61,023 nt of DNA, from NCBI GenBank assembly GCA_018993265.1, contig JAGKSW010000097.1:1-61023 (forward strand), read 5' to 3'. Under the pieces are notes generated by a model. It did no database searches. It was not told where the DNA came from and worked only from the letters and a program-made list of their open reading frames with translations. Shown one piece after another: positions 7,380 through 15,235 of the stretch. The translations under genes and the position numbers were made by a program. Source of the stretch: Nostoc sp. TH1S01. GTDB lineage: Bacteria; Cyanobacteriota; Cyanobacteriia; Cyanobacteriales; Nostocaceae. The stretch's first letter is position 1; every line of letters begins with the position of its first letter.

Positions 7380-9629
7380 TTGAATAAGTTATTTTTTCAA
7401 CGCCAAGTTACGCTGAGAGAAACGCAGAGGTTCGCAAAGAAGTTACTCTGTGTGACTTTGCGTTTAACCTTTGTGTTCCTCTGCGTTTTATTTTTGAGCT
7501 TTTTTCTCCCCTCGCCTGTGTTAGCTGCACAAACGCAACTAGAACGCACACCGCTAACACTGGAAATTTTACAAGAAAGAATAGGTAAACCAATACTCCG
7601 CGAAGGTAATTTAACTTTTGATTTGCGGCAGATGGTGATTGATTTGCGTCCAGAAAATAGCAGTTTTCGGGATGCTTTTTATCAGTTGTTGCGGAAAGAA
7701 TTGCAAAAGGCTGGTGCGAAACCTTTGGGTTTAGACTTGAGTTATTCTGTAATTCAAGGTGATTTTATTGGGAGTGATTTGGGTTTACGTACACCTTTAT
7801 ATGCTCAGGCGATCGCACCAATTTTCACTGCCACAGAACAAGCACAATTAGAAAGTTTACGTCTGGTTTGTTTACAGGCACTAGCCATTGCTTTACCTAA
7901 CTCTAAAGATTGTCGCTCACTGTTGGCAACTGATACAAATACCTCTGGCGAAATTAATGTTTTTCGTGGCACTTTAACGCTGGTAAATACTCGGTTTAAT
8001 GGACAAGTAAATTTCCTGAATACTTTCTTTCTTCAGTCTGTAGATGCTCAAAATGCCACATTCTTACAATCAGCAAATTGGAGTGAAACTAGATTTAGTC
8101 GTCTGGTTAGCTTTATGAATGCAACTTTCCGGCAAGGCAGTAATTTTCAAGGTAGTATTTTTTTTGATAAAGTTAATTTTAAACAAGCTCAGTTTCAAGA
8201 ACTAGCTGATTTTCATGCCATTTTTTTTGCTCAAGCTGCTAACTTTAGTCAAGCGTTATTTAAGCAGTTAGCTAAATTTAATAAAGTGCAATGGCAAGGT
8301 AATATTAATTTTGCTGATGTCCGCTTTGCTGGTCAATCGCAATTTACCAAAGCAAATTTTAATCAGTTTGTGTTATTGGCAGAAGCAACTTTTGAACAGG
8401 CTGTTAGCTTTCGGGAAGCACAATTTTACCAGCCTGTAAATCTACGTGGTGCTAGTATTCTCAATTTAGCAGATTTTAGTGATGCGAGTTTTGCGAAAAC
8501 TGCTTTTTTAAATGTGCCAGGATTGAGTTTTAATTCTAACCAAGCCAAAATATTAGGAAATCTTGGTCAAATTGGTAAGCTGTTTTGTGTACCAAGTTTA
8601 CAAGGTAATCAAAATGTTTTGCGGAATTTAAGCCAGAATTTTCGCCAACAACAACAAATTGCTGATGCTAATCAATTGGAATATACAAAACAGCGACTCA
8701 AATTAATTGAGTTAAGTCAAAGGTTGTTGAGAACAAATATTAATAGTGCTTCTAGCACGCGGTTGATCAATTTGGGTTTTTCAGCCACACAAGCAGAAGA
8801 AATAATTAACCGTCGTAATATCAGAATGTTTCAAAATAGTTCTGAGTTATTAGCTTTAGCAGATATTGATTTAGAAACATATAATAAACTGAGCGATCGC
8901 CTGAGTTTTGGTGAACCTCTAGCTGTGGGTGGATGGATATTACAAGCTTGGAGTTGGTTAGCTTTAAGTTTACTACTCTTACTAAGTGGTTATGGGACAA
9001 ATTTTTGGTTAGCTTTTGGTGTGGGTGGCGTGGCGATCGCTTACTTTGGTTTACTCTTTTGGCTAGTAGACCGTTGTCGTCGTCTTCATCCTATACCAAT
9101 AGTTCCCACTTGCTACGAAACTGTTTCGATATTGTTAGGTTTTAGTTGTATAGAATTTTTCAGTTTATTAGCTATATTCCGCAATGCCGAACAGCCTTGG
9201 CTAACCTTGGGATGTTTATTTATGATTATTATCCCTGTGCCAATCACTTTAATTATTCGGTTATATCAACAAGGACGCTATCACGATTTAATGGATGTTT
9301 CTTACTTCACCGAAGATGGAACATTCCGCCAATTAAGATTATTAATTGGACGTTTACCAGTGATTCCCCGAAATCAAACATTTCGGGAAAGATATATGCC
9401 ATTATTAAGCGATCGCCGCTGGAATTGGCTGAATTATTATGACTTTAGCCTGAATAATTTAGTGCGATTAGGATTTAATGATATTCGTCTGCGCGACCAA
9501 CATTTACCAGGAATTATTGCTACCATTGCTTGGTATCAATGGAGTTTAGGCGTACTTTATATTACTCTCATTTTATGGACACTTTCGCGCACAATCCCAG
9601 GATTGAATTTACTGATTTATCTTAAATAA
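7380..9629 (+). CDS. Pentapeptide-repeat, helix-hairpin-helix membrane protein
   Basis: Up to 749 residues. TTG 7380 directly follows the preceding TGA; the exact start is uncertain. A hydrophobic signal segment (FVFLCVLFLSFFLPSPVLA) ends near residue 50. Residues 185-390 are pentapeptide repeats with phenylalanine at the centre (NFSQALFKQLAKFNKVQW), which form a right-handed beta helix. Residues 455-510 resemble a ComEA-like helix-hairpin-helix (INLGFSATQAEEIINRRN). About four transmembrane helices follow from 515 to the end. The order suggests an export-side repeat domain anchored in a membrane. Function unknown. Possibly co-transcribed with the oxidoreductase. Confidence 0.7.
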   Translation: MNKLFFQRQVTLRETQRFAKKLLCVTLRLTFVFLCVLFLSFFLPSPVLAAQTQLERTPLTLEILQERIGKPILREGNLTFDLRQMVIDLRPENSSFRDAFYQLLRKELQKAGAKPLGLDLSYSVIQGDFIGSDLGLRTPLYAQAIAPIFTATEQAQLESLRLVCLQALAIALPNSKDCRSLLATDTNTSGEINVFRGTLTLVNTRFNGQVNFLNTFFLQSVDAQNATFLQSANWSETRFSRLVSFMNATFRQGSNFQGSIFFDKVNFKQAQFQELADFHAIFFAQAANFSQALFKQLAKFNKVQWQGNINFADVRFAGQSQFTKANFNQFVLLAEATFEQAVSFREAQFYQPVNLRGASILNLADFSDASFAKTAFLNVPGLSFNSNQAKILGNLGQIGKLFCVPSLQGNQNVLRNLSQNFRQQQQIADANQLEYTKQRLKLIELSQRLLRTNINSASSTRLINLGFSATQAEEIINRRNIRMFQNSSELLALADIDLETYNKLSDRLSFGEPLAVGGWILQAWSWLALSLLLLLSGYGTNFWLAFGVGGVAIAYFGLLFWLVDRCRRLHPIPIVPTCYETVSILLGFSCIEFFSLLAIFRNAEQPWLTLGCLFMIIIPVPITLIIRLYQQGRYHDLMDVSYFTEDGTFRQLRLLIGRLPVIPRNQTFRERYMPLLSDRRWNWLNYYDFSLNNLVRLGFNDIRLRDQHLPGIIATIAWYQWSLGVLYITLILWTLSRTIPGLNLLIYLK
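7400..7487 (+). repeat. Intergenic repeat used as leader coding sequence
   Basis: The stretch ACGCCAAGTTACGCTGAGAG through CTTTGCGTTTAACCTTTGTG and CCTCTGCGTTTTA is a degenerate inverted repeat of the ACGCAGAG type, which occurs in untranslated DNA elsewhere in this window (32482-32500 and 28705-28775). Here it lies in frame and encodes residues of the basic N-terminal leader of the pentapeptide protein. Confidence 0.5.
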
Positions 9630-9651
9630 TTAGTAAATATCTCATCCTTCA

Positions 9652-10140
9652 ATGGAGTTTTTTGTGGCTATCTTAAGAACCTTGCAACCAGGCGATGAAG
9701 CATTGCTCGAAAAGTTTTTGTTGCAACACGCCGATACTTCGATGTTTTTGCGATCAAATTGGCGTGAAGCAGGTTTACTCGACCAAGGTGCAAGGTTTCA
9801 GGGAACATACATAGCTGCGATCGCCAATGAAACTATAGTTGCAGTCGCTGCTAGACACTGGATTTTAGTAGCCGAAGATACTCCCATAGCTTATACAACT
9901 TTTAATGCTTGGCTACCTGATATTGTGCAGATTGGCGGAGTCTGGACACCGCCAGCATTACGCAGCAGAGGTTATGCCAAATGTGTAGTAGCTGGCTCAT
10001 TATTGGAGGCGCGATCGCACGGAGTTGAACGCGCTATCTTATTTACCAATCGAGAAAACCACGCAGCCCAAGCAGCATATCGAGGTATAGGTTTTCGCAC
10101 CACAGGCGAAGAATTTGGTCTAGTAATTTTTAGTGATTAA
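9652..10140 (+). CDS. GNAT-family N-acetyltransferase
   Basis: 162 residues. The central beta strand IVQIGGVWTPPALRSRGYAK carries the acetyl-CoA motif, with RSRGYA as the pyrophosphate loop. The C-terminal ILFTNRENHAAQAAYRGIGF is the usual GNAT motif B end, with the tyrosine that often acts as general acid. ATG 9652 is used; GTG 9664 would remove four residues. It lies 22 bases after the pentapeptide gene on the same strand. Substrate unknown. Confidence 0.8.
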   Translation: MEFFVAILRTLQPGDEALLEKFLLQHADTSMFLRSNWREAGLLDQGARFQGTYIAAIANETIVAVAARHWILVAEDTPIAYTTFNAWLPDIVQIGGVWTPPALRSRGYAKCVVAGSLLEARSHGVERAILFTNRENHAAQAAYRGIGFRTTGEEFGLVIFSD

Positions 10141-10218
10141 TACCAAGTTGCAGTCAAGGATAGTAACCTAGGGTGGGAGTAGAGACTAGGAATCCTATTT
10201 CTGAAAGCAACTTAGTAT
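10140..10218. repeat. Small inverted-repeat element
   Basis: 79 bp bounded by ATACCAAGTTGC on the left and its near complement GCAACTTAGTAT on the right (one mismatch). It fills the gap between the convergent GNAT and LuxR genes, and its first base is the last base of the GNAT stop codon. MITE-like. It could also act as a two-way terminator. Confidence 0.5.
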
Positions 10219-10243
10219 CAGAAGTCGAAAATTGCTGCCAAGT

Positions 10244-10861
10244 TTACAGCATAATTAAACCCAGCCTGACACCAGCCGTCACCGCCTCGGTACGGGAGGA
10301 GACAGCCAGCTTTTGAAAGATTGATGAAACATGGAATTTTACCGTATGTTCGGAAATTTGCAGACGTTTAGCGATCGCTTTATTACCCAACCCAGAACCT
10401 AACATTCCCAAAACTTCTATTTCTCTCGGTGTCAATGTTTGCACTGGATTAGCCACAACTTTTTCCTTAATGGAAAGTAATTCTAAATAATCTGGGTGCA
10501 GTACTATCAAACCCGATGCGATCGCTTCGATAGCTGTAGTAATTTCTGCTTCTGTGCTAGTACTTGGTAATATCCCCCGAATGCCAGAACGTAATCCTGT
10601 TTCCAAGTCGATACTGTCAATATCTTCAGTAATCAGCAAAATTTGCGGTTCTGATGTCAGTGGTAATTTTGCCCACGCCGATGGAAGATTACTGCTGAAA
10701 TCTAACAGCACTACATCTGGTTGTAATTGCTCAAATTCCTTGGTGAATGTATCCAAATCTGATGTACTTCCCACTACGGTCAGTTGGGGATGATTATTGA
10801 TCATAGATGACAAACCCAACCGCACCACCAAAGAAGCAGCAATTACCATCACTCGGATCAT
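10244..10861 (-). CDS. LuxR/NarL-type regulator with degenerate receiver domain
   Basis: 205 residues. The C-terminal LuxR HTH is complete (LTPREIEVLGMLGSGLGNKA, then LQISEHTVKFHVSSIFQKL). The N-terminal receiver keeps the phospho-acceptor position Asp54 (VVLLDFSS) and a switch Thr (LLIT). It has Ala8-Ala9 (VMVIAAS) in place of the acidic pair that binds magnesium. The beta-5 lysine is also missing, since GIRGILPST replaces the usual GxxGYLLKD. Phosphorylation is therefore unlikely and control by protein contact is more probable. Its ATG overlaps the stop of the upstream protease gene (ATGA), so the two are translationally coupled. It is the last gene of a three-gene operon. Confidence 0.85.
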   Translation of the reverse strand: MIRVMVIAASLVVRLGLSSMINNHPQLTVVGSTSDLDTFTKEFEQLQPDVVLLDFSSNLPSAWAKLPLTSEPQILLITEDIDSIDLETGLRSGIRGILPSTSTEAEITTAIEAIASGLIVLHPDYLELLSIKEKVVANPVQTLTPREIEVLGMLGSGLGNKAIAKRLQISEHTVKFHVSSIFQKLAVSSRTEAVTAGVRLGLIML

Positions 10862-11673
10862 GTAGCCTCCACAGTGGTTTTCCTGGTAATGTTAACTACA
10901 AATTGCTTTTTCCCCCGCAGAACTTGTAATGGGATAAACTCCTGGCTGTGATGCAGATATTTTGCCAAGTCATCAGGTTGAGTAAATAACCGTCCAGAAA
11001 CCCCAATTAATACATCACCAATTTGCAAACCAAACGTTTCCGCGACACTACCTGGAAGTATGGATAATATTAGTAAACCGAGAGTGCGCCTGTCTAAAAC
11101 CACAGGTTGCAAGGTTACTCCGAGTTGCCAACGATGATGACCACACAGAAAGCGGTTAACTGTGTTGCTGGGAATTGCCACCGCCAAACCGTTGACAATC
11201 ATTGTATTGATACCAACGACTCGCCCCAGACAATCAGCCAAACATCCGCCAGAATTACCAGGATAAAGTTGTAAATCTGCGATGACTGCTCGTTGATTAT
11301 TGCTGTGAACCATCCCCATTGTGAATGCACCATCATCACCTAAAGGATTACCCACAGCCAAAACTAATTCACCAACTCTGAGTGCATCGGAATTACCAAT
11401 GGTTGCAGTATTTAAGTTCGTTGCCGTAATTTTGAGTGCGGCTAAATCTTGCTGGGGGTCAAAGTGCGATCGCACAGCCGCAAATACCCGACCATCAAAT
11501 AATTCTACAGTTGCCTGCTGGCTGGTTGCCACATGAGCATTTGTGATAATCAATCCGTCTGTTTGCCAGATAACCCCAGAACCAACTCCCAACCCACCGC
11601 TTTTGACTTTGACTGTACTTTGACGCAATTTAGCGGCGACTGCTGACAGTTCATCATTGAATTGTGTAATCAT
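10858..11673 (-). CDS. HtrA-like serine protease with PDZ domain (S1C), cytoplasmic
   Basis: 271 residues. The chymotrypsin-fold triad is intact: His47 (IITNAHVA), Asp76 (DPQQDLAAL) and Ser141 (LYPGNSGGCL). A PDZ domain follows at about 185-265 (LGLLILSILPGSVAETFGLQ). There is no signal peptide or transmembrane anchor, unlike the HhoA/HhoB/HtrA proteins of cyanobacteria, so a cytoplasmic site is likely. It lies 26 bases after a catalytically dead paralogue and overlaps the LuxR regulator by four bases. The context suggests a protease, pseudoprotease and transcription factor circuit. Confidence 0.88.
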   Translation of the reverse strand: MITQFNDELSAVAAKLRQSTVKVKSGGLGVGSGVIWQTDGLIITNAHVATSQQATVELFDGRVFAAVRSHFDPQQDLAALKITATNLNTATIGNSDALRVGELVLAVGNPLGDDGAFTMGMVHSNNQRAVIADLQLYPGNSGGCLADCLGRVVGINTMIVNGLAVAIPSNTVNRFLCGHHRWQLGVTLQPVVLDRRTLGLLILSILPGSVAETFGLQIGDVLIGVSGRLFTQPDDLAKYLHHSQEFIPLQVLRGKKQFVVNITRKTTVEAT

Positions 11674-11699
11674 AGTTGCTAAAAATAAACGGAAATTAC

Positions 11700-12605
11700 T
11701 TACTCAACGGGGCGTTCGCCAACTAGAATATCTAACTCAATTAATGCCCCACCCCGGACAACCTGCACTTTGATGAGTTTACCAATGCGATCGCTATTAT
11801 TTAGTAGTGCCAAGACATCGCCTGTATCACTCACGGCTACATTATCCAATGTTACCAACACATCTCCCAGCAAGATACCTGCCTGGTCAGCCGGGCTAGA
11901 TGCTTCCACATTGACAACAATTACCCCTGTTGTTGTCGGTAAATTTAAACTATTTTTCAAGTTGTGAGGTAAGCGTACAGGCTGCATACCTACACCCAAA
12001 TAACCGCGAGCAATGTGTCCTTTAGTGAGTAATTGATTGACCACACGCTCAATTGTACTAGCCGGAATTGTCAAAGCCGTACCCCGCCGTCCCGCTGTAT
12101 TCATTCCCAGCACGTAACCAGCCGCGTCTACCAGCGCCCCACCAGCAAAACCAGGGTAAAGAGTGATATCTGGGCGGATAAATTGGTCAATATTACCACC
12201 ACTCATACTCCGCCAAGCCCCACTAACTACACTTACCGCCCCCATCGCCGCCCGTATATCACCTTCGCTACTTCTGGCTAATCCCAAAACTAAATGACCA
12301 ACTTTGAGTTTTGTGACATCACCAATTTTTGCCACTGGAATTGAAACATTTTGCAACTGAAAAATAGCTAGATCAGTACTCGGATCATGACCGAGAAACG
12401 ACACTGGTACAGTATGTCCATCTGAAAAAGTTACTGTGATTTCTTCATAACTTCCCAGAGATTCATCCGAAGTTACAATGATGCTGTTGCGCCAGTGAAT
12501 GCCACTTGAGCAAATACGTTTACCAGCATTAACAGCAACTACAGCACTTCCAGCCTGTTCTACAATGTCAGCTAAACTGTTGGATAGAGCCAGCAATGAA
12601 GACAT
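11700..12605 (-). CDS. HtrA-like pseudoprotease with PDZ domain
   Basis: 301 residues from ATG 12605, preceded by GGCGGAG. It aligns along its whole length with the next gene. The catalytic His is replaced (IIVTSDESL, Glu48) and the Ser by Ala154 (LYPGFAGGALV). Only the Asp survives (DPSTDLAIF, Asp78). A PDZ domain occupies 205-295 (VIVVNVEASSPADQAGILLG). No signal peptide. The fold is well preserved and the reading frame intact, so it is likely a functional non-catalytic partner, such as a substrate adaptor or regulator of the active protease encoded 26 bases downstream. Confidence 0.85.
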   Translation of the reverse strand: MSSLLALSNSLADIVEQAGSAVVAVNAGKRICSSGIHWRNSIIVTSDESLGSYEEITVTFSDGHTVPVSFLGHDPSTDLAIFQLQNVSIPVAKIGDVTKLKVGHLVLGLARSSEGDIRAAMGAVSVVSGAWRSMSGGNIDQFIRPDITLYPGFAGGALVDAAGYVLGMNTAGRRGTALTIPASTIERVVNQLLTKGHIARGYLGVGMQPVRLPHNLKNSLNLPTTTGVIVVNVEASSPADQAGILLGDVLVTLDNVAVSDTGDVLALLNNSDRIGKLIKVQVVRGGALIELDILVGERPVE

Positions 12606-13298
12606 AAAATTCTCCGCCAATATTTTTTGATGTTTCTATCTTGTCGCTTTGCATCTAGAGATAGCATCAGAAAAATGGGGAGAATTCCACCTAGAAAAAT
12701 GGCTAGTACCGCTACGCGGAAGTCAAAAGTCAAAAGGAGCCAGTGCATTGTGCTGCTTTGTCAACTCTCTCACTAGCCTTCATAAGTTAAAAATTTTTCT
12801 GATGTAAATTAATATAAATTTCTCCGAAATTCAGTCTTAACAATTGGTAACTGCTGAATATAAGTCATTGATTTGACAGATATATGTTAGCAACTAATTT
12901 CAATCACAAACTTATATTGAAATTTTATTTGCAATATGATAATTGTCGGTTTAACAAACTGTAAAAAACCCTGATTTATGCAAAAAAGCTTAATAAAATA
13001 TTTAGGAAATATCCTGTAAAAGAACTGTAGAAAATAGCATAATCGTTCTTAAAAGCAAGCATCATTTTAGCTCTGCTATTTATGTAGAAAATTTTAATTG
13101 ATTGGTGCAAACACTAAGGCTAAAATGATATGTTTTAAGCTTTTTTGTTCAGGATTATGGGTGCTGAAAAGACATATCCAAAAAACTAGGAGAAAATTCC
13201 ATAAAAATTATAGTTAGAGGATATGCTGCCCGCATTAATTAGCCGATTTATGTTCGCCAAATTGGCGATCGCTAAGTTTTTTAAGGAGAATATCTAAT
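12606..13298. other. Divergent promoter region, about 690 bp
   Basis: Lies between the divergent protease operon and the M4 protease gene. No ORF with protein character. The last part carries a HIP1 site (13266-13273) and a strong ribosome-binding site, TTTTTTAAGGAGAATATC, just before ATG 13299. The middle is AT-rich (around 12830-13110) and probably holds both promoters. I saw no confident operator. Confidence 0.4.
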
Positions 13299-14378
13299 AT
13301 GGCTCGGAAGAAAAAATCATCTGGTTCTAAAAAATTTCAGGATTTACTACATACTAGATGCCCTATCTGTTGCATTGTTCCACCTCACATGCTGGAACAT
13401 GTGGCTGTGAATGGTAATCCTCAACAACGTGCATGGGCATTTCATACATTAAACGTTTCAGCTCAGTTTCAAGGGCGACGGAATGTTGTGGGGAATATTT
13501 TCTTCTCTCCTTCTCCTGGTGAGAAGCGACGCACTATCTACGACGCGAAAAATGGACAACAACTTCCAGGTACCTTGGTGCGTGGTGAAGGGGATCCGCC
13601 TAGCACTGATGAAGCAGTGAATGAAGCTTACGATGCTGCTGGTGCTACTTATGACTTATATTATGAAGTATTTGAACGTAACTCGATTGATGATAAGGGT
13701 TTGCGTTTAGATTCTACCGTCCATTATGGTGTCAAATATGACAACGCTTTTTGGAACGGTGACCAAATGGTCTACGGCGATGGCGATGGCGAACTTTTCC
13801 AACGCTTCACAAAATGTGTTGATATTATTGGGCATGAGTTAACACATGGAGTAACTCAATACGAAGCTGGGCTGCAATATTATGGTGAACCAGGCGCATT
13901 AAATGAGTCATTTTCTGATGTTTTTGGTTCTTTAGTAAAACAAAAATTAAAAAATCAAACAGCCGACCAAGCCGACTGGATTATTGGTGAAGGTCTTTTA
14001 GCGCCTGGTGTTAAAGGTATTGGTATTCGCTCCATGAAAGCCCCAGGAACAGCTTATGATGATTCTGTGTTAGGCAAAGATCCACAACCTGCACACATGC
14101 GCGACAAATATACTGGTTGGGAAGATAATGCGGGAGTGCATATCAATTCCGGTATCCCTAACTATGCCTTTTATTTAGCCGCAATGGAAATTGGTGGTTA
14201 TGCTTGGGAAAAAGCAGGAAAAATCTGGTATATTGCTTTGCGCGATCGCTTACGTAACCAAGCACAATTTAAAACCGCAGCTAACGTCACTATCCAAGTA
14301 GCAGGAGAACTTTACGGTACAGATAGTTCAGAACAAAAAGCTGTACAGAATGCTTGGCAAAAAGTAGGAGTAATTTAG
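13299..14378 (+). CDS. Protealysin-like M4 metalloprotease
   Basis: 359 residues. The zinc motif HELTH is at 179-183, the third ligand Glu203 is in GALNESFSDVFG, and the transition-state His281 is in AGVHINSGIPNYAFYLAA. The N terminus has no signal peptide. It carries a short PPxxL-type precursor segment (CIVPPHMLEHVAVNGNPQ) as in protealysin precursors, rather than the long thermolysin propeptide. A Cys-rich start (RCPICCIVPP) is a variation. The gene 275 bases downstream encodes the emfourin-type inhibitor that usually accompanies these enzymes. Likely a neutral endopeptidase, stored inactive and matured by self-cleavage. It may act inside the cell or leave by a non-Sec route. Confidence 0.92.
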   Translation: MARKKKSSGSKKFQDLLHTRCPICCIVPPHMLEHVAVNGNPQQRAWAFHTLNVSAQFQGRRNVVGNIFFSPSPGEKRRTIYDAKNGQQLPGTLVRGEGDPPSTDEAVNEAYDAAGATYDLYYEVFERNSIDDKGLRLDSTVHYGVKYDNAFWNGDQMVYGDGDGELFQRFTKCVDIIGHELTHGVTQYEAGLQYYGEPGALNESFSDVFGSLVKQKLKNQTADQADWIIGEGLLAPGVKGIGIRSMKAPGTAYDDSVLGKDPQPAHMRDKYTGWEDNAGVHINSGIPNYAFYLAAMEIGGYAWEKAGKIWYIALRDRLRNQAQFKTAANVTIQVAGELYGTDSSEQKAVQNAWQKVGVI

Positions 14379-14451
14379 TAAGAAGAATTCAGGAGTCAGA
14401 AGCCAGAATACAGAACAGCGTGTGTAGATAGTAGGACGAAAAATTTAGGGT

Positions 14452-14532
14452 TCGGGGTAGGGTGAAGGGGTGGGTGTAAGCATTCAAAACCCTTACACCC
14501 ATTCTAAACAGACAACCCTTGTGTATAAGTCC
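14452..14532. repeat. Dispersed repeat, copy 1
   Basis: GGGTTCGGGGTAGGGTGAAG, an imperfect inverted repeat (GGGTGTAAG...CTTACACCC), then ACAACCCTTGTGTATAAGTC. A diverged copy at about 32614-32723 has the same order: GGGTGAAGGGGT, an inverted repeat around AAAACCCT, and a CTTTGTGCGTAAGCCCT end. Noncoding. Confidence 0.5.
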
Positions 14533-14590
14533 TGTTCTTTTCATTGTTGCTAAACTGGGGGAAGATATTTAAGTACTCACACAGAGTTAA

Positions 14591-14623
14591 TTCCTGTTCC
14601 CTGTTCCCTGTTTCCTGTTCCCT
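14591..14623 (+). repeat. Heptad short tandem repeat (TTCCCTG)n
   Basis: Four to five copies of TTCC(C)TG in tandem, a typical heterocystous-cyanobacterial STRR. Similar arrays are at 47675-47698 and 47780-47794. Lies between the M4 protease and its inhibitor gene. Confidence 0.75.
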
Positions 14624-14653
14624 CAGTTTTTGTATACAACGGAGAGCAAAACA

Positions 14654-14953
14654 ATGCGGATCACGTTTGAACGCACAGGTGGCTTTGCTGGGATAACTAA
14701 GAAAACAACCCTTGACACCAACACTCTTCCATCAAAGGAAGCTAAAGAACTACCATTATTAGTCCAAGCGGCTGATTTATTTCATTTACCTGCACAAATT
14801 CCCTCACCTAATCCTCAAAGCGATCGCTTTCAATATAGGTTAACTGTAGAAGACAACGATAAACAGCACACAGTAATTGTTAGTGAAGCAGCCTTACCAG
14901 GGACTTTAAGACCTCTGATTGAATGGCTAAATAATGCGGCCAAGCAAAAATAA
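14654..14953 (+). CDS. Emfourin-type inhibitor of M4 protease
   Basis: 99 residues from ATG 14654 (MRITFERTGGFAGITKK), with GGAG about eleven bases upstream. The same frame is open from TTG 14630. Small beta-rich protein with a conserved C-terminal LTVEDNDKQHTVIVSEAALP and LRPLIEWLNN, matching the protealysin-associated inhibitor emfourin as I know it. No signal peptide, like its partner. Position directly after the protealysin-like gene on the same strand supports the call. Likely binds the mature protease and keeps it inactive in the cell. Confidence 0.8.
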   Translation: MRITFERTGGFAGITKKTTLDTNTLPSKEAKELPLLVQAADLFHLPAQIPSPNPQSDRFQYRLTVEDNDKQHTVIVSEAALPGTLRPLIEWLNNAAKQK

Positions 14954-15235
14954 TTGAGAGAAATTAGAGGCTAGGGATTAGAGGATAGTATTCTTTACTA
15001 AGAAGAATACATACGTTATACCATTTCACGAAAATCCTGATCTGGTTCACTCCCTAGCTCAGGTATTCTGATATCATTTCCGGTTAATCAGTTATGATTC
15101 GGTCAATCTGTGCAGAAACGTTAAAACCCTCTCCTCTGCTCCCTCTGCTCCCTCTGCGGCCTTAATGATAAGTATTTGGCCGGACACGATATGACTCCTG
15201 AATTCTGAGTTCTCACTTCTTTTGATTCAGGACTT
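14954..15235. repeat. Intergenic region with repeat remnants
   Basis: Contains TATACCATTTCACGAAAATC near 15014-15035, which matches an end of the element at 26245-26348. Also contains a short tandem repeat (CTCCCTCTG)n around 15132-15155, and an ACTCCTGAATTCTGAGTTCT segment near 15191 of the GAATTCAG repeat type. No gene seen. Confidence 0.4.
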
